Notes under the pieces: generated by a model
Told to the model about the DNA's origin: nothing
The model's database searches: none
The model's input: only the letters and a program-made list of their open reading frames with translations
Source of the DNA: Vesta saturnalis
Taxonomy: Eukaryota > Arthropoda > Insecta > Coleoptera > Lampyridae
Direction: 5' to 3'
DNA length: 64,000 nt
NCBI GenBank assembly: GCA_036346205.1
Contig: JARFJB010001983.1
Span: forward strand, 612,501-676,500
Shown: positions 1 to 12,849 of the stretch, one piece after another
Layout: every line of letters starts with the position of its first letter
Position numbering within the stretch: position 1 is the stretch's first letter
Made by a program: the position numbers and the translations under genes

Positions 1-1200
1 GTATTTAATAAAATTAATAATAATTTTTAGTTACATAATCAACTCGTCTATGTTCAGGGTTTATTAGTTACCAAATAATTAAAAAAAGGGTTAGTCTATG
101 AAAAGCAATACATACACTAAAATTAAAATTAATATTAAATAATTGCAATCTATAAAAAAAAGCTGATGATGGCACACAAACTACCTACATTACTAAGTTT
201 CGGATTGTGGACATAAAATAATCATATCGTTTTGGCTTTTTGGGCATTCCGCGTAATAGACCAATTCCAAAATTCGGCAGAATGGCCATAGTCTGCGAAA
301 TGGTCGTCGGTGTTTTGGTACAGGTCGGCATCTTGTATAATTATAATATCGAGTTGGCATTTTTGGAATTCGATCTGAATTATCAAACAATTTACCTGTT
401 ATACTTAACTTGTCGAAACCTTGAATAATCGTTTCGTTGAACTTTAAATTTTGAAGAAAATCAATCAAAGTTTGCTGAGTAATCTGCAATTTATTTTACA
501 TTAACCCTACGCTTTGATTATTATACCTAAGACGGCCGAAATTGCATCAAAAGTTAGATCTGGATAAGCAATGCTAACTGTTACTTGAATTTGTAAAAAG
601 TTTAATAGCCTATTTCCATTAGTACTTGTGTATAATTGATGGGAACAATATCTCGACAGATTAAAAAACGCAAACATCTCAAATGAAATCTATTAATTAA
701 ATTACAAATAAAATATGGTACAATCAAAAATACCAATTTTGTTCATTACTTAATACGTGACCCTTACATCATGATGATTTGATTTTGTAAACCGACGTGG
801 CAGGTGACCTAACTGAAGTAAGCAAATGTTAAGGAATAAAGACAATTACTGTTTGGGAAAACATTCGTATAAACGTATATCAATAATGGCAATTTTCAAA
901 CAGTTTGACGTAAATAAAAGCATAGTTTAGTTTGTGCTTGCAGCTAAAGTTCAATTTTATACAGTGAAATGCGTTGCTAAGGGTATACTCTGTCCACAAT
1001 GTAGATAAAATACTTTTTTTTATTTTATTTTGTTTTTACATTAGCAGAAGTTGCAGTATTCAGCTGCATTATTGTCTTTGCAATTTGATCCCTCTATTAT
1101 AAGTATTTTGTAACTGTAGTCTCATATTACTTGAGTTGATCGGCTCATTTCAATCAGAAACTTCCAACCCAACCACGAAGAAACACTTGTAAGCTTCAAC
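1..1200. other. AT-rich sequence without a recognisable gene
   Basis: The first ~45 bases (TATTTAATAAAATTAATAAT and following) resemble the repeat that surrounds the polinton insertion site near 25.86 and 26.42 kb, so the left window edge probably cuts another copy. A 98-residue minus-strand reading frame at 193-489 shows no domain I recognise. Nothing else is seen. Confidence 0.4.
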
Positions 1201-1204
1201 ATAG

Positions 1205-1880
1205 CCTATTTACAAATGTGCCCACCGACCACTATCACGCATAGTGAGCAATATATACATGGAATACTTGGAACATCAAGCGATATCCGAATTCACGGAA
1301 AAACCAGTGATGCACTTGTACGCAGGAATGACAACACGTTCACAACAATTGTATACGGAAAACCCACCCACACTGGAAAGGTACCTACACTACAACTCCA
1401 ATCACTACAACAGTGTGAAGTTAGGTGTCGCAAGAAGCTTGTACTATAGAGATGAAACAATATGCATGAAACAAGAAATAGATAGTCCGATCTAACACCT
1501 AATCTAAGCAGGGAAAGGGTAAGCGAAGAGGAAGGACCTACATACTCAGGGTAATACTATACATACCAGGTTTTTGGAAGAAATCGCATAGGCAGCACAT
1601 ACAAGATACGCACTGCCTTCAAATCCACAATAACGCCCAGGAGAATACTAACCAAAACCAAATCACACAATGAAGACCAGAATTCCAATAATCTTGTATA
1701 CAACCACTCATGCGAATGCGGTGGATAATACATAAGAGAAAGCAGTACACCACACAAAGGGGGAACTCAGGAACACAATAACAACATCCGGAAAGGCGAA
1801 ATAGAAAGATCAACAATCGCCGAATATGTCTGGAAAGAAGACCACCGAATACAATTTGCAGATATGCTTTAAAAAAAAAT
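1205..1880 (+). pseudogene. Penelope-like element remnant (RT end plus GIY-YIG endonuclease)
   Basis: This is a fragment of a Penelope-like retroelement. Around 1300-1460 the frames carry the conserved tail of the Penelope reverse transcriptase, seen as VYGKPTHT and, in the next frame, RYLHYNSNHYNSVKLGV, so a frameshift lies near 1375. From ~1590 to 1870 a further frame reads like the GIY-YIG endonuclease region: NLVYNHSCECGG followed by a stop where the Y-I-G part should continue, then a cysteine/histidine-spaced tail TIAEYVWKEDHRIQF. The 5' part of the reverse transcriptase and any Penelope terminal repeats are absent. The order RT then endonuclease on one strand is as in intact elements. 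Multiple stops and frameshifts make it non-functional. The family assignment rests on motif pattern, not a search. Confidence 0.65.
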
Positions 1881-2470
1881 GTCTGTTTTAATATCGCCAA
1901 TTACAAAGCTTGTAAATTTGTGTATAAAAAAAGGAAGGTTTCCCGATAAACTAAAATTCGCATCAGTCGTGCCTGTTCTCAAGAACGGAAAGAAAAATTG
2001 TCTAAACAACTACAGGCCTATATCCATACTTCCTATTTTTTCAAAAATATTCGAAAAGGTATTAGCTTTTCAAATAACAAACTATTTTGAAATTAATCAA
2101 TTGTTTAATACGCAACAATTTGGATTCCGCAAAAATAGAAGCACAACTGATGAGATTTTATAGTTAACGGAATACATTCTAACCTGTTTCGAAAACAAAG
2201 AAACTCCAATATCGCTGTTTCTAGACCTATCAAAGGGGATTGCTTGTGTGAGCTATGAAATTTTAATAAACAAATTAAAAGCATATAACTTTAAATCGGA
2301 TAGTACAAAGCTATCTAACCGATATCATCTAGTAAGCTGTAAAGGAATGTCAACAAAACTAACCAATAGAATTGGTGTGCCGCAGGGCCGATTTTATTTC
2401 CAATCTATATTAATAACTTTGCAAATTGCCTGTGCCCGAATGCGATGCCGTACAATTAAAAGCCACTGAT
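1879..2470 (+). pseudogene. non-LTR retrotransposon reverse transcriptase fragment
   Basis: An open frame at 1879-2163 gives an RT palm/fingers segment with the block NYRPISILPIFSKIFEK and, later, FGFRKNRSTTDEIL, both typical of jockey-like non-LTR reverse transcriptases. It stops at 2161. The same frame then resumes with LFLDLSKGIACV, where family members have F-x-D-L-S-K-A-F-D-x-V, and IGVPQG, the motif before the catalytic Y-x-D-D block. The Y-x-D-D block itself is not present, because the homology fades at ~2460 just before a (TA)n array. There is no endonuclease domain and no 3' tail. It directly follows the Penelope-like remnant, suggesting one insertion into another or simple adjacency of debris. 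Confidence 0.7.
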
Positions 2471-2569
2471 TGGTTAGCAGCAAATAAGTTATGTGTAAAT
2501 AACGAAAAAACTCAAAAAATGACTTTTGCTCAAAAAGACCAAAATTTCAGAAATCTCGAATGTATCAAG

Positions 2570-2685
<116 letters not shown>

Positions 2686-2689
2686 CACG

Positions 2690-3540
2690 TATCAAGTCCC
2701 AATCACAGAGTAGTCATGAGCCTGAAAAAAATCATAGTAAATGAATTCGACTCAAGTGCGAAATCAGCTCTACACCTGATGACGGTAACAGAGTCTGCTT
2801 CCGAAAACTTGCGCTGCAAAAGGAAGAACTGTGAAAATAGGCCGAATAACTCAACTAATTTGATTTCCATTCAGAATATAACTTTAGAGCGCTGCTGATC
2901 GAAATAAATACATACATCGTTTTTATCGAGTACTGAATCGTGCACTTCTTGATTTAAGGTAGAAGGTGAATTAGTATTATGAGTAGGCTCGGATGAGCTA
3001 CAATGAAGAAATGGGTTCATTTATTTATAGTGGGTGTCCTGTAGGATATCCGTATTAAGGCCCACTTCTGTTAACAGAAACGAAGTTCAAATCTAACTCA
3101 AGGTAAACATTTTCTTTATGCATTTTATAAAATTAATACAATGTTTAATTCCTTATTTACTTTTAAATTTTTCTTTATAACAAAAACTTATAATAAGAAA
3201 CGAGGTTAGTTTCGCAAGTACACACTTTTGCCAAACTTCGTCAAATGATGTTAAACGACTTTGCCACTAAGGAGTTTCACACATTTAACTCCATATTAAA
3301 ATCTCTAAATACTTGTAATGCTCAGGAGTGTAGTAATACTCAGAATGCTTTCCACAATGTTTTTATTATTTTCTTAATTAACAAATGGTGACTATCGATG
3401 TCGAAACTAAAAGTGTATCTAATGTAATAATAAATTAAATTTATGAGCTGTGTAAGTGTATTTGTAAAATTGACGAAAAACTGTACAGTGAATGGTATAT
3501 TAAACCAGATTGAACTATTGGTATGAACTAGCTACAACTA
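2690..3540. other. no recognisable feature
   Basis: AT-rich sequence with no coding frame, repeat or RNA gene that I can support. Confidence 0.4.
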
Positions 3541-3544
3541 GTTG

Positions 3545-3890
3545 TACTATCTCCCTGCTTCCTTTGGCGCTACACAAAAAACATTTCTATTAAGAAATTA
3601 AATAATGACATTTTAATATTTGTTTGTGGCTTTATGGAATAATCACTGCTTGTGGCATGTGTGTTGTCTAATAATTGCTTCTGAACTTGGTTCTCTTTCC
3701 TCTGGGTTGAAATTCCTGTGTGCCGGATATTTACAAGAGACTGGACAGGAGTGGAGTAGGCGTGTGCAACCGATAGGATTTGCAAAAATACAGGAATGCG
3801 GTTGTAGAAATAACTAGGGAATTAGATTTGATAGGAAATTGTTTTCTAGACGAGGAAAATGATTTCCAGATTTTTACACATTAACCTTAC
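3545..3890. repeat. diverged dispersed repeat, copy 1
   Basis: Shares long blocks in the same orientation with 7945-8590, for example GTGCAACCGATAGGATTT (3765 and 8454 regions), a CTGGGTTGAA/CGGGTTGAA block and the tail GATTTC..GGAT/AGAT..TTACAC. No coding potential is obvious. It is probably an old interspersed repeat of unknown class. Confidence 0.5.
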
Positions 3891-3894
3891 CTCG

Positions 3895-6800
3895 TAGGAT
3901 GGGAGGGGGGAAGAAACGTGTACTGGAATGAAAGGATGCGCAAGATGGAAGCAGGCGAAATGAAGATGGTTGGTGGATGAGTTACTCAAATAGGCAGGTG
4001 ATGCAATGATTACACCCGTCTTGTCCTTAGGTTGAGTGGAATAAGACAAAGAGCTAGAAGGTTGTTACGTGCACAAAGGGATATTCGTAGAAATTGTGGC
4101 TAAAGTGCTGTAACATAGATAATGGAATTAGCCGGAAGCTCAGTCGGTCTGTTAAGCACTTGGATGCATGGGCGTTTTGGCAGGAGAGAAGATATACATA
4201 AAATTTAAAAAAGGGCACCACTTGATTTAATTTTATATCGTCCCTCTATCAAGAAAAGGGCTACGGCCACACAGGACAAAAGAGACAACTAAAATAAAAT
4301 GGTGAACTAAGTCCACACTGACAAAGGACTGGCTAGGAAGTTGATCGGAGATCACAGGATTAACGAAACAACTTACGATCGTTTAACACCACTTATTTAA
4401 TATACCCACTGTAAACTAGCATAAATTTTATAATAATAATTAAATGTTCATAAGTATCTAACATAAAAAATTATGGAGCGCCAACTCGCAGACATAAATA
4501 CAATTCTTTCAGGAAATATTCCCAATACATCAATCAATATACATCAGATACAATATATCTACAAAATAAACCACCAAGAATCAACTTACCTTTCAACCAA
4601 ATCTAGAAAAAAAAACTATGAATTATACTTAAAATTTACATAAGCAGACACAATACGGTCCGGCATCTAGCGTTGACCCTAAAGAAAAAGAATACCCAAA
4701 CATGTATATAATTATCCGAAATTGAATACTTGTACACCGATATTCCACGAAGAGCTCTCCGTCGGACTAATCTATCAGTTTCCAATCAACCGGACGCAAA
4801 TAAACCCCAAATATAAAGCGAAAATTATCACTAGATGTCTACCCTGTTGTTTACCTTATGTAAGAAGAAAATTAATGTAGTTAATATGAGGATTACAGAC
4901 AAAGTAAGCATGAAGCGTTTAGAAAATTCCGAAAGGCTAAGTTCATTACCGATTTGGCAATTACAGTGCAAGAATTTAAGAAATGTGCAACAGCTTGACA
5001 CATTCATTAGTAAGCATATATTTACAAACCAAAAATTAAAGTGTTGTACTAAACAACTATTAAATTGTAATCAGTGAAAAGTAACAAAAATTTTTCAACC
5101 CCAATGATCAGAAATAAATATGCAATTTAATTTACACAGTAATTGAAATAAATAACTTTTTATACAACCCCAGCAGTTAGCATAATTTATGACACACAAT
5201 GTAAATTTAACTCAAATGGTAGCGTTCCGTCCGCTAAACAGCTGATTGCTTGTACAGTATACACAGATAGTTCTAACGGTTGAACAACTACGGTTTGATA
5301 TCAAAATAAAGTTAGTACATAAGAAAAGTTAGAAATTGATAGCTAAAATACAAATTCTACTGCAAAGTTAAATGTAAGTATATGAAAACTTTGAAATAAC
5401 CCAAATTATCTTTTACAGGTACAAATGTCTAATCTTACTCTAACGATTACCAAGGAAATGTTGAACAGTAAAGTATAAGCATTAATTTTAGGGATCGAAT
5501 AATTGCGGAAACACACTAATACAATGTAGCAAGCACAGTAATGTAATTGTTATAAGAATTTCAGTAATGTACAGGTAACGAGAGCCTCGTTATGTAGAAA
5601 AGCTAACAAAGGTCACTCACCGTAGGTAAAATTTTGTATGCGTGTAACAAAAATACTTATCCGAAACTAGTCGTAGGTGTAACGTATATTTCTTCAGTTA
5701 ATGCGGAAGATACTAGGAGAAGGAGTAATCGTAAACTGTTTCCATTCAGGTTCGAAGACCCATAACTAATATTTCACACCTCGGACGAATGGTATCCAAT
5801 TGTGCTGTCAGAAACGGTTTAACTATCTCTTATGGAAACACGAAAGATGTTAATCTTGAGTAAATGTGTAAAGGACCAAAAAAAACCTATATAAGACAAC
5901 TGTGTTAGAATTTAAATCAGTACCAAAATTTTTATAAAATTTGATCTTTATGCTGTATTAAAATTTCAAAACATGTACACATGCATTTCAAAGTTATGTC
6001 TAGTAAATAAGAAAAGAAAGTGAATAGCTTACCTCTTGAACGAAGCTAAGGTGTAGTAGAAACAAAAAAATTAAAGCCGAACTCAAATTCGAAATCCCAA
6101 CAGGATTTATTTATATGGAAAAGATTAAATCCAGCAACAGGCTGTGTCAAATTTTTAAGGACACCTTTTCCAAATTTTTCATTTGCTTCTAACGACGCAT
6201 TGAATTTCTTTGCCAAAATGGCGTTCTTCCTTCTTCTATGAAGGTACCAGAAAACACAAAAAAGAAAGAAGATTAATTTCTACCAATAGTCGAATTTTAA
6301 AACGGTCACATGCTTGAAAAATTTTCCTATTAAGAACGAATTTTTATTGGCAATGTTGCCATTCTCCAATAACATATAGGATGAGTCGTAACTAAAGACC
6401 ATAAATTTATAAACCAAATTTACACGTATCAAGGTCAGGCCGTTCCAACTGCTTTTGAATACTATTCGATCGTACCTGTAATTCGCCCTAGATTGGAATT
6501 CTTTCATAACCTCTAGTTGCCGAGGTTGAAGTGGGATGGCTCCGTAGGTGTGTCGTAGAAAGTCTAATTCCTAGACCACGTAGGTGGGCAGGTGAGTGAA
6601 GTATTTCCCCAAAATCTGGTGACTATGTTTCTATGGAGTAGCTGGAAATATGTAGGCTCGATTAAACTCAGTGAATGAATTATCTGCTTAGCGAACAATG
6701 TGACTGTGTAGGGTTTCGTGAAAAATAGAATGTTTGACTAATATGTTCTTCGTTTTACCCCCGAAGTAAGTTTTGGAAGCGTCTGTGCTCACCAGTGCTT

Positions 6801-7940
6801 GGATAGTGTTGCTAAAAACAGTACGAAGAGACGGTCATCGGATGAAATAGGGAGTAGTGGTTAAGCTGGACTTTTTTGGTTAAACTCCGTTACCTGTTGC
6901 ATCCACTGGTGTCATTATTCGCGTGGTATAGCCCGTTTATTTGACAATAAAGAGGAATTGGTCGGTGTTATTAAATTGGCTACTCATAGCCATACGTCCG
7001 TGGCGTCGCATAATGGTCAGCTTGCACTAGAGTGGAGGAGGTAGTAATTGTTGGGGCGAAAATTACTTACGAAGTCGGTCCAGGTAATCTATGTTGTGTC
7101 TGTACCACAGTAATACGTTTCTTTCGGGAATTCGGACGGGGATCTGGTAGCATACTTGTAGTTCCTGCAACTGTTCTAAAAATCACATGGGAGCACTAAC
7201 TCCATCATATTCAAGCCTCCATTTTCCAACGTAATCGCAGGTATCGGCATTTTAGTTACCGCCCCCCAACCCCAATATTAATGTAAGTGAATGACCATGG
7301 AGTTGAACGCGCAGATTTTTTCCGTCCGGAACTGGTTTACTGGTACTCGTGGTAGTAGGTTGTATTTTTAGGTTTCTGGGCGTAGATTTTGTAAAGAATC
7401 TGTTAAACAGGAGTTAATTACTGGAAAATGAATTAATTTACCTTTTATTATACTGTTAGAAGAGAAGATTGGAAATTTGACTAAAAGAAATAATTGTCTA
7501 GTATTTAGATCATTTTTTTTAACTATAACAAAAGCAGATCTGTGTAGAATACTTCTAAATTTGTTTAGTAATTTATTCTGGGAGATCTGTAGATATGTCC
7601 AAATTATAAAGCAATTGGGAATTATTTCATTGTGGGTAATGTTCTGGAAAAGTGAATTATTAATTTGTTTCTGGAACTAGATGTTAAATTAGTTGTATAA
7701 TCGAATTTTAATTGTTAGACAAAGTAACTTTGGTTTATATTCTGGGTGATTATGGAAAGAAAATTTTAATTTTCTATTATTAAGTATTGAGTAACATAGT
7801 TAATATATTGTTATATCACAGTCTTGAATATAAATAGTGTATCCGTATTTATAATTTGCCTGGTTCAGTTTGATCCATATAATCAATATAAATTAATTGC
7901 AATATACCTCTGGCAGTGTTGTAGGCCCTCACGTTACATC
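3895..7940. other. no recognisable feature (about 4 kb)
   Basis: Low-complexity AT-rich sequence with only short random frames, the longest about 75-80 codons and without domains. Between ~6,500 and 7,380 base composition is more balanced, but I recognise no gene there. Confidence 0.4.
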
Positions 7941-7944
7941 CGCT

Positions 7945-8590
7945 GCTTTTGAACTACCTCTTTGCTTACTTTTGCAGGTATCCAAAAACAAAGGTTTTTA
8001 AGAAACTAATTATCTCGTGGATTAGTTAGAATAGTCACTGTTTGTGGCATTCTGTTGCTTATCTAAATAAAGAAGAGTAAAAGCTACCAGTTTTATTGAA
8101 TAAAATAAATTTACAATTTTTAATAAATAGTTATTCAATGAGCACTCTACACTCAATTAAGTATTTGATTTCGGATACGAATAATTATTTATCCTCAGTA
8201 GTTATGATTGTTTCTGGGCTTGGTTTCTGTTCCCTCCGGGTTGAATTCATTTTTTTTAGTGTGCTGATGCTTATGGTTAGTACTTATTTATTTTAGCTTA
8301 TTTTCTTGTTCGTAGACTGTTCAGGAGTCTGTCTCCTCTTCAGCCCTGGCCATTCTTTTCTTGTTGGTGTTGCGTAGTTTTGTGTAATTGTATAGTCAGA
8401 ATTCACCCAAAACCAAATACTTATAAGGGCCTGAACAGGAGTGAAAAAGCGTGCGCAACCGATAGGATTTATAAACAATTGGGGAATACAGTTGCCGAAA
8501 TAACTTGAAAATAAGGTTTAAGAGGAAATTATTTTGTCGGATAGGAAAATTAATCAGAAATGATTTCTGGATCATTACACAGTAATCGAT
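7945..8590. repeat. diverged dispersed repeat, copy 2 (with extra internal sequence)
   Basis: Second copy of the repeat at 3545-3890, in the same orientation. It is about 300 bp longer because of insertions around 8080-8200 and 8270-8410 that copy 1 lacks. Confidence 0.5.
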
Positions 8591-9079
8591 AAAACACTTT
8601 ATAATAAAAAATTATACAAAATGTTAATATGTGTTGAGCATGTATCAGGTTAAATTTATTAAGCTACTCTTTTACCTGCGTTCCACCAAAGTTTTGCTTG
8701 AAAGCGTTGAAATTTGGAAAAACTTGGATACTATCCTTCCACCTAAGGTCCCATCGTAAGAAGTCGAATAATAAAATTAAATATAAAACTGAAATGGTAA
8801 TCGTAGAATGAAATCGAAAAACGTAATCTTACAAAATAACATGTCATTAATAGTTATTTTTGTATTAAGTGTGCAAAATTCATTCGAAAACACGAATTTG
8901 ACCACGAAATACAAACAATATTTTTTCTATAATTGTAATATTTGAGAATTTCTTTGCACTTTGTTCGCGAGTGACGACGACTTTTCTTGTACACCACACA
9001 CACTTTCTTGCCTTCTTTTGGTTTTATAAACAATTTTTTTAATGTAATTTTAATTAATTATATTCACAATCTTCATGAA

Positions 9080-9485
9080 TAACAAAAGACTCCAAGGGAA
9101 ATTATTCATTCACGGCAGTGTTGAGTGGATGCTTGGGAGGAATTAATTGGTGATTCCATGATAGATTCGTTTATGATTCTTCAACGGTTAACAGCATCGG
9201 TATACAAGTAAATGTTGGAATACGATTTGCTCCTGCTGCTCTAACATGTTGCAAGATAACAAATGTGGCTTATTCACGACGGTACTCCGATACATTTTAG
9301 TGCAGCAGCGAAAGAATTTCTGGAGAGCACGTTAACCTAATAGTGAATATGACGTGGAGTTCCTCTCGGTAGTGTAGTGAACGTAGCTGTTCCAAATTAC
9401 AACACATTGAGTGTTTGTAAAAAAGTACACAGATCCTTCAGAAGATGTACAGTGCAATATATTATAGTTGGAGGAGTTCATAATG
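9080..9485 (+). pseudogene. mariner-like transposase relic
   Basis: A short frame reads MWLIHDGTPIHFSAAAKEF, matching the second-catalytic-Asp block (hD-G-x-P-x-H-F) of Tc1/mariner transposases of the kind found intact-looking elsewhere in this window. Downstream, in another frame, is a C-terminal-like piece RSFRRCTVQYII followed by GGVHNEHS, corresponding to the usual ...GGHFEHL ending. Several frameshifts, no visible terminal repeats and no third Asp block make this an old fragment. Confidence 0.5.
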
Positions 9486-9856
9486 AACATTCGATTTAGA
9501 GTTCTTTTTTTGATATTGAGTTTGTTTTAAATTCCTTATTGTTAATGATTGATAAATAAAATAAAATTAGAAAACGCCTATTGATTGATAGATGGCTACA
9601 AAACTGACCTTTTTTCAAAAACAGTACTCTAAGCAAAATTTCAATTTTAGTAAATTAAAGACAATTAGATAGTAATGTTACATATTGAATTTCATGAATT
9701 TGAATACCTACGATCGAAATAAAACAATGCTTGGCTATATTTTGCGGTCTGCAAGCAGATGTGTCAACTAATGTTACACTCTGCATAACACTCAATACGC
9801 GGACACGGATACGGACACGGTTCTACCTTTAAAATAGTAAAAATAATGCCACAGTT

Positions 9857-10248
9857 TTAAAACTAGCTGGTAGAGTAGTAATGACACGACGTGCTTAGCA
9901 TTCGGGACGTAATGGGTTCGATTCCGGTTATCGTCTACCTTGTATGAGTTTTTTTCAGGGGATTTTCCTCATACACATGTAGCGCATAGCCAGTGCGTAT
10001 ATGCACACCATGTGCGGTTACTTAGGCGAATTGTGGGGTAGTATCTCCCCTCCCAGAACCCGAACTCCGTTCCTCCGATCCTATCCTGATCACACCCACC
10101 CTTAATCCCACCATGCATGTATACCTACGTAGTATATGTGCTGGGAATCCATGATTGTGGCTGAAGGAGCTAGGCAAGCTCAAACAGCCCCCCCTTCCCC
10201 TTGGGGAGGGAATGAAATACGTAACCTTTCATTTCCTTAAAACTAGCT
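9857..10248 (+). mobile_element. tRNA-related SINE flanked by a 12-bp direct repeat
   Basis: The sequence starts with a tRNA-like part: an A-box-like GCTGGTAGAGTAGTAATG at ~9866 and a B-box-like GGGTTCGATTCC at ~9914, about 45 bp apart as in pol III internal promoters. It is followed by a ~300-bp body unrelated to tRNA. It is bounded by TTAAAACTAGCT at 9857-9868 and 10237-10248, which I read as a target-site duplication. The left copy runs into the A box, so the 5' end may be truncated. The body ends in a C-rich/GGGGAGGG segment rather than a clear poly(A). Confidence 0.65.
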
Positions 10249-10249
10249 C

Positions 10250-11190
10250 ATAGGTCATACAACTGTCAAGAAGTCCAATAAAGAGAATTCACTTATTTTG
10301 TCAAACGAGTATATTTTTCTTTTAAATAAATTGCAACGATTCTACATGAATAATTTGCACGCCGTTAAAAATTTAAGTACAATACAACTGCGATAATCTT
10401 ATCAGTAAAAAAGATTCAAATACACAAATTGATCAAACACTTACGCAGACTCCAGACGATTTAAATTCATGCACTTAAATTCCGACTTTATTGGTTCTGC
10501 AACTGAAATTAGCATGCACCGAATACTGACAAGACGTTCACAAACAGAAAAGGCCAATACAATGGCGCAAAGAATTAAATTAAATAACAGCTAAAGTTTC
10601 TAAGTTTGCACTTAAAACAGTGCACTTTAAATTTAAAAAAATCAAGGTGAGTCAACGTTTATAATCTCCAATGGCGTTTCTTCAATTGGAAATTGATAAC
10701 ACGAGTAAACGATAAATCCTCCCTGGTATTCAATGTAGTGTAATATTTCCATCCAAGTGGAGCAATTCAACGTTTTCAAATTCCAATTGAAATATGAATT
10801 GAATCCAGTAACTGAGGTAATTCGAAATATTCCATTAAAAATAGGCAGGAGTGAAAAATATTTTGCAGGTAACATGATAACTTCACCAAAAAAACAATCT
10901 GTAAATATATAGTTTAAAAGTCCTTAATATTTGAAAGATTATTTTTGTACCTCATAATCCTTGAAAAAATGAACTGTAACAGATGCCAAAATCACAAACA
11001 TCAAGAAGATGACACTGGAAACAAGAGTTTAAGAATGAAAGAGACAACGTTTTAAAACATACTTCCATTAAGAATTTAAGAAAATAATATCGATTCCTTG
11101 ATGGGTATAAACAAACATCAACTCATCACACCTTTTAAAATAATTATTGGAGATGTGTTAAAGAAATTCCCGTACAAAGAAAGAATGAAA
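10250..11190. other. no recognisable feature
   Basis: AT-rich sequence. A 77-codon minus-strand frame at 10642-10875 has no domain I recognise. Confidence 0.4.
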
Positions 11191-11193
11191 TCA

Positions 11194-12848
11194 CACACGA
11201 ACACGCGCACACGCGCACACGCGCACACACGCACACACGCACACACGCACACATGCACACACGCACACACGCACACACGCACACACGCACACACGCACAC
11301 ACGCACACAGGCACACACGCACACAGCACACGCACACACGCACCACACACGCACACAGCACACACGCACACACACACCACACACGCACACACCACACAGC
11401 ACACACGCACACACGCACACACGCACACACGCACACACAGCACACACACACAGCACACACGCACACACCACACACACACACGCACACACGCACACACGAC
11501 ACACGCACACACACGCACACACGCACACACACACACACACGCACACACGACACCACACACACACCACACACACACACGACACACACGCACACGACACACA
11601 CACATACAACACACGCACACGCACACACGCACACCACACGCACACGACGCACACACGCACACACGCACACACGCACAACACGCAACACACGCACAACGCA
11701 CACACGCACACACGCACACACGCACACACGCACACACGCACACACGCACACACGACACACGCACACACGACACCGCAACACGCACACACGCACAACGCAC
11801 ACACGCACACACGCACACAGCACACACGCACACACGCACACCGCACACACAGCACACACGACACACGACACACGCACACACGCACACACGCACACACGCA
11901 CACCACACAGCACACGCACACAGCACACACGCACACACACACACACACGCACACACGCACACAGCACACACGCACACACGACACACACGCACACACGCAC
12001 ACACGCACACACGCCACACGCACACACACACGCACACACGCACACACGCACACCACACACGCACACACACAGCACACACGCACACACGCACACCGACACA
12101 CACGCACACACGCACACACGACACACACGCACACACGCACACACACGCACACACACGCACACGCGACACACGCACACACGCACACACGCACACACGACAC
12201 ACGACACACACGCACACACGCACACACACACACGACACACACACGCACACACGACACGTACACGCACACACGACACACGACACACACGCACACACGCACA
12301 CACGCACACGCACACACGCACACACGCACACACGCACACCACACACACACGCACACACGCCACACGCACACGCACACAGCACACACACGCACACACGCAC
12401 ACCCACACGCACACACACACACACACGACACACGCACACACGCACACACAGCACACACGCACACAGCACACACGCACACACGCACACACGCACACACGAC
12501 ACACGCACACACGCACACCACACACGCACACACGCACACACGCACACACGCACACACGCAAACCACACACACGCACACACGACACACACACACACACACG
12601 CACGCCACACACGCACACACGCACACACGCACACACGCACACACGCACACACGCACACACGCACACACGCACACACGCACACACGCACACACGCACACAC
12701 GCACACACGCACACGTACACACGCACACACGCATACACGCACACGCGCACACACGCACACACGCACACACGCACACACGCACACACGCACACACGCACAC
12801 ACGCACACACGCACACACGCACACATGCACACACGTACACACGCACAC
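11194..12848. repeat. (CACACACG)n microsatellite array, ~1.65 kb
   Basis: Octamer CACACACG/CACGCACA repeated with frequent one- or two-base interruptions (CACCACAC, CACAGCAC, CGACAC). Because the array is nearly free of stop codons, frames of 540-640 codons are open on both strands encoding HTHAHTRT or CVCACVRV repeats. These have no start context or domain and I do not call them genes. Regular, less interrupted octamers occupy the last ~250 bp. Confidence 0.95.
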
Positions 12849-12849
12849 C

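Noticed and set aside
193..489. 98-codon minus-strand frame
   Set aside because: No recognised motif or homologous neighbour, and a chance frame of this length is plausible.
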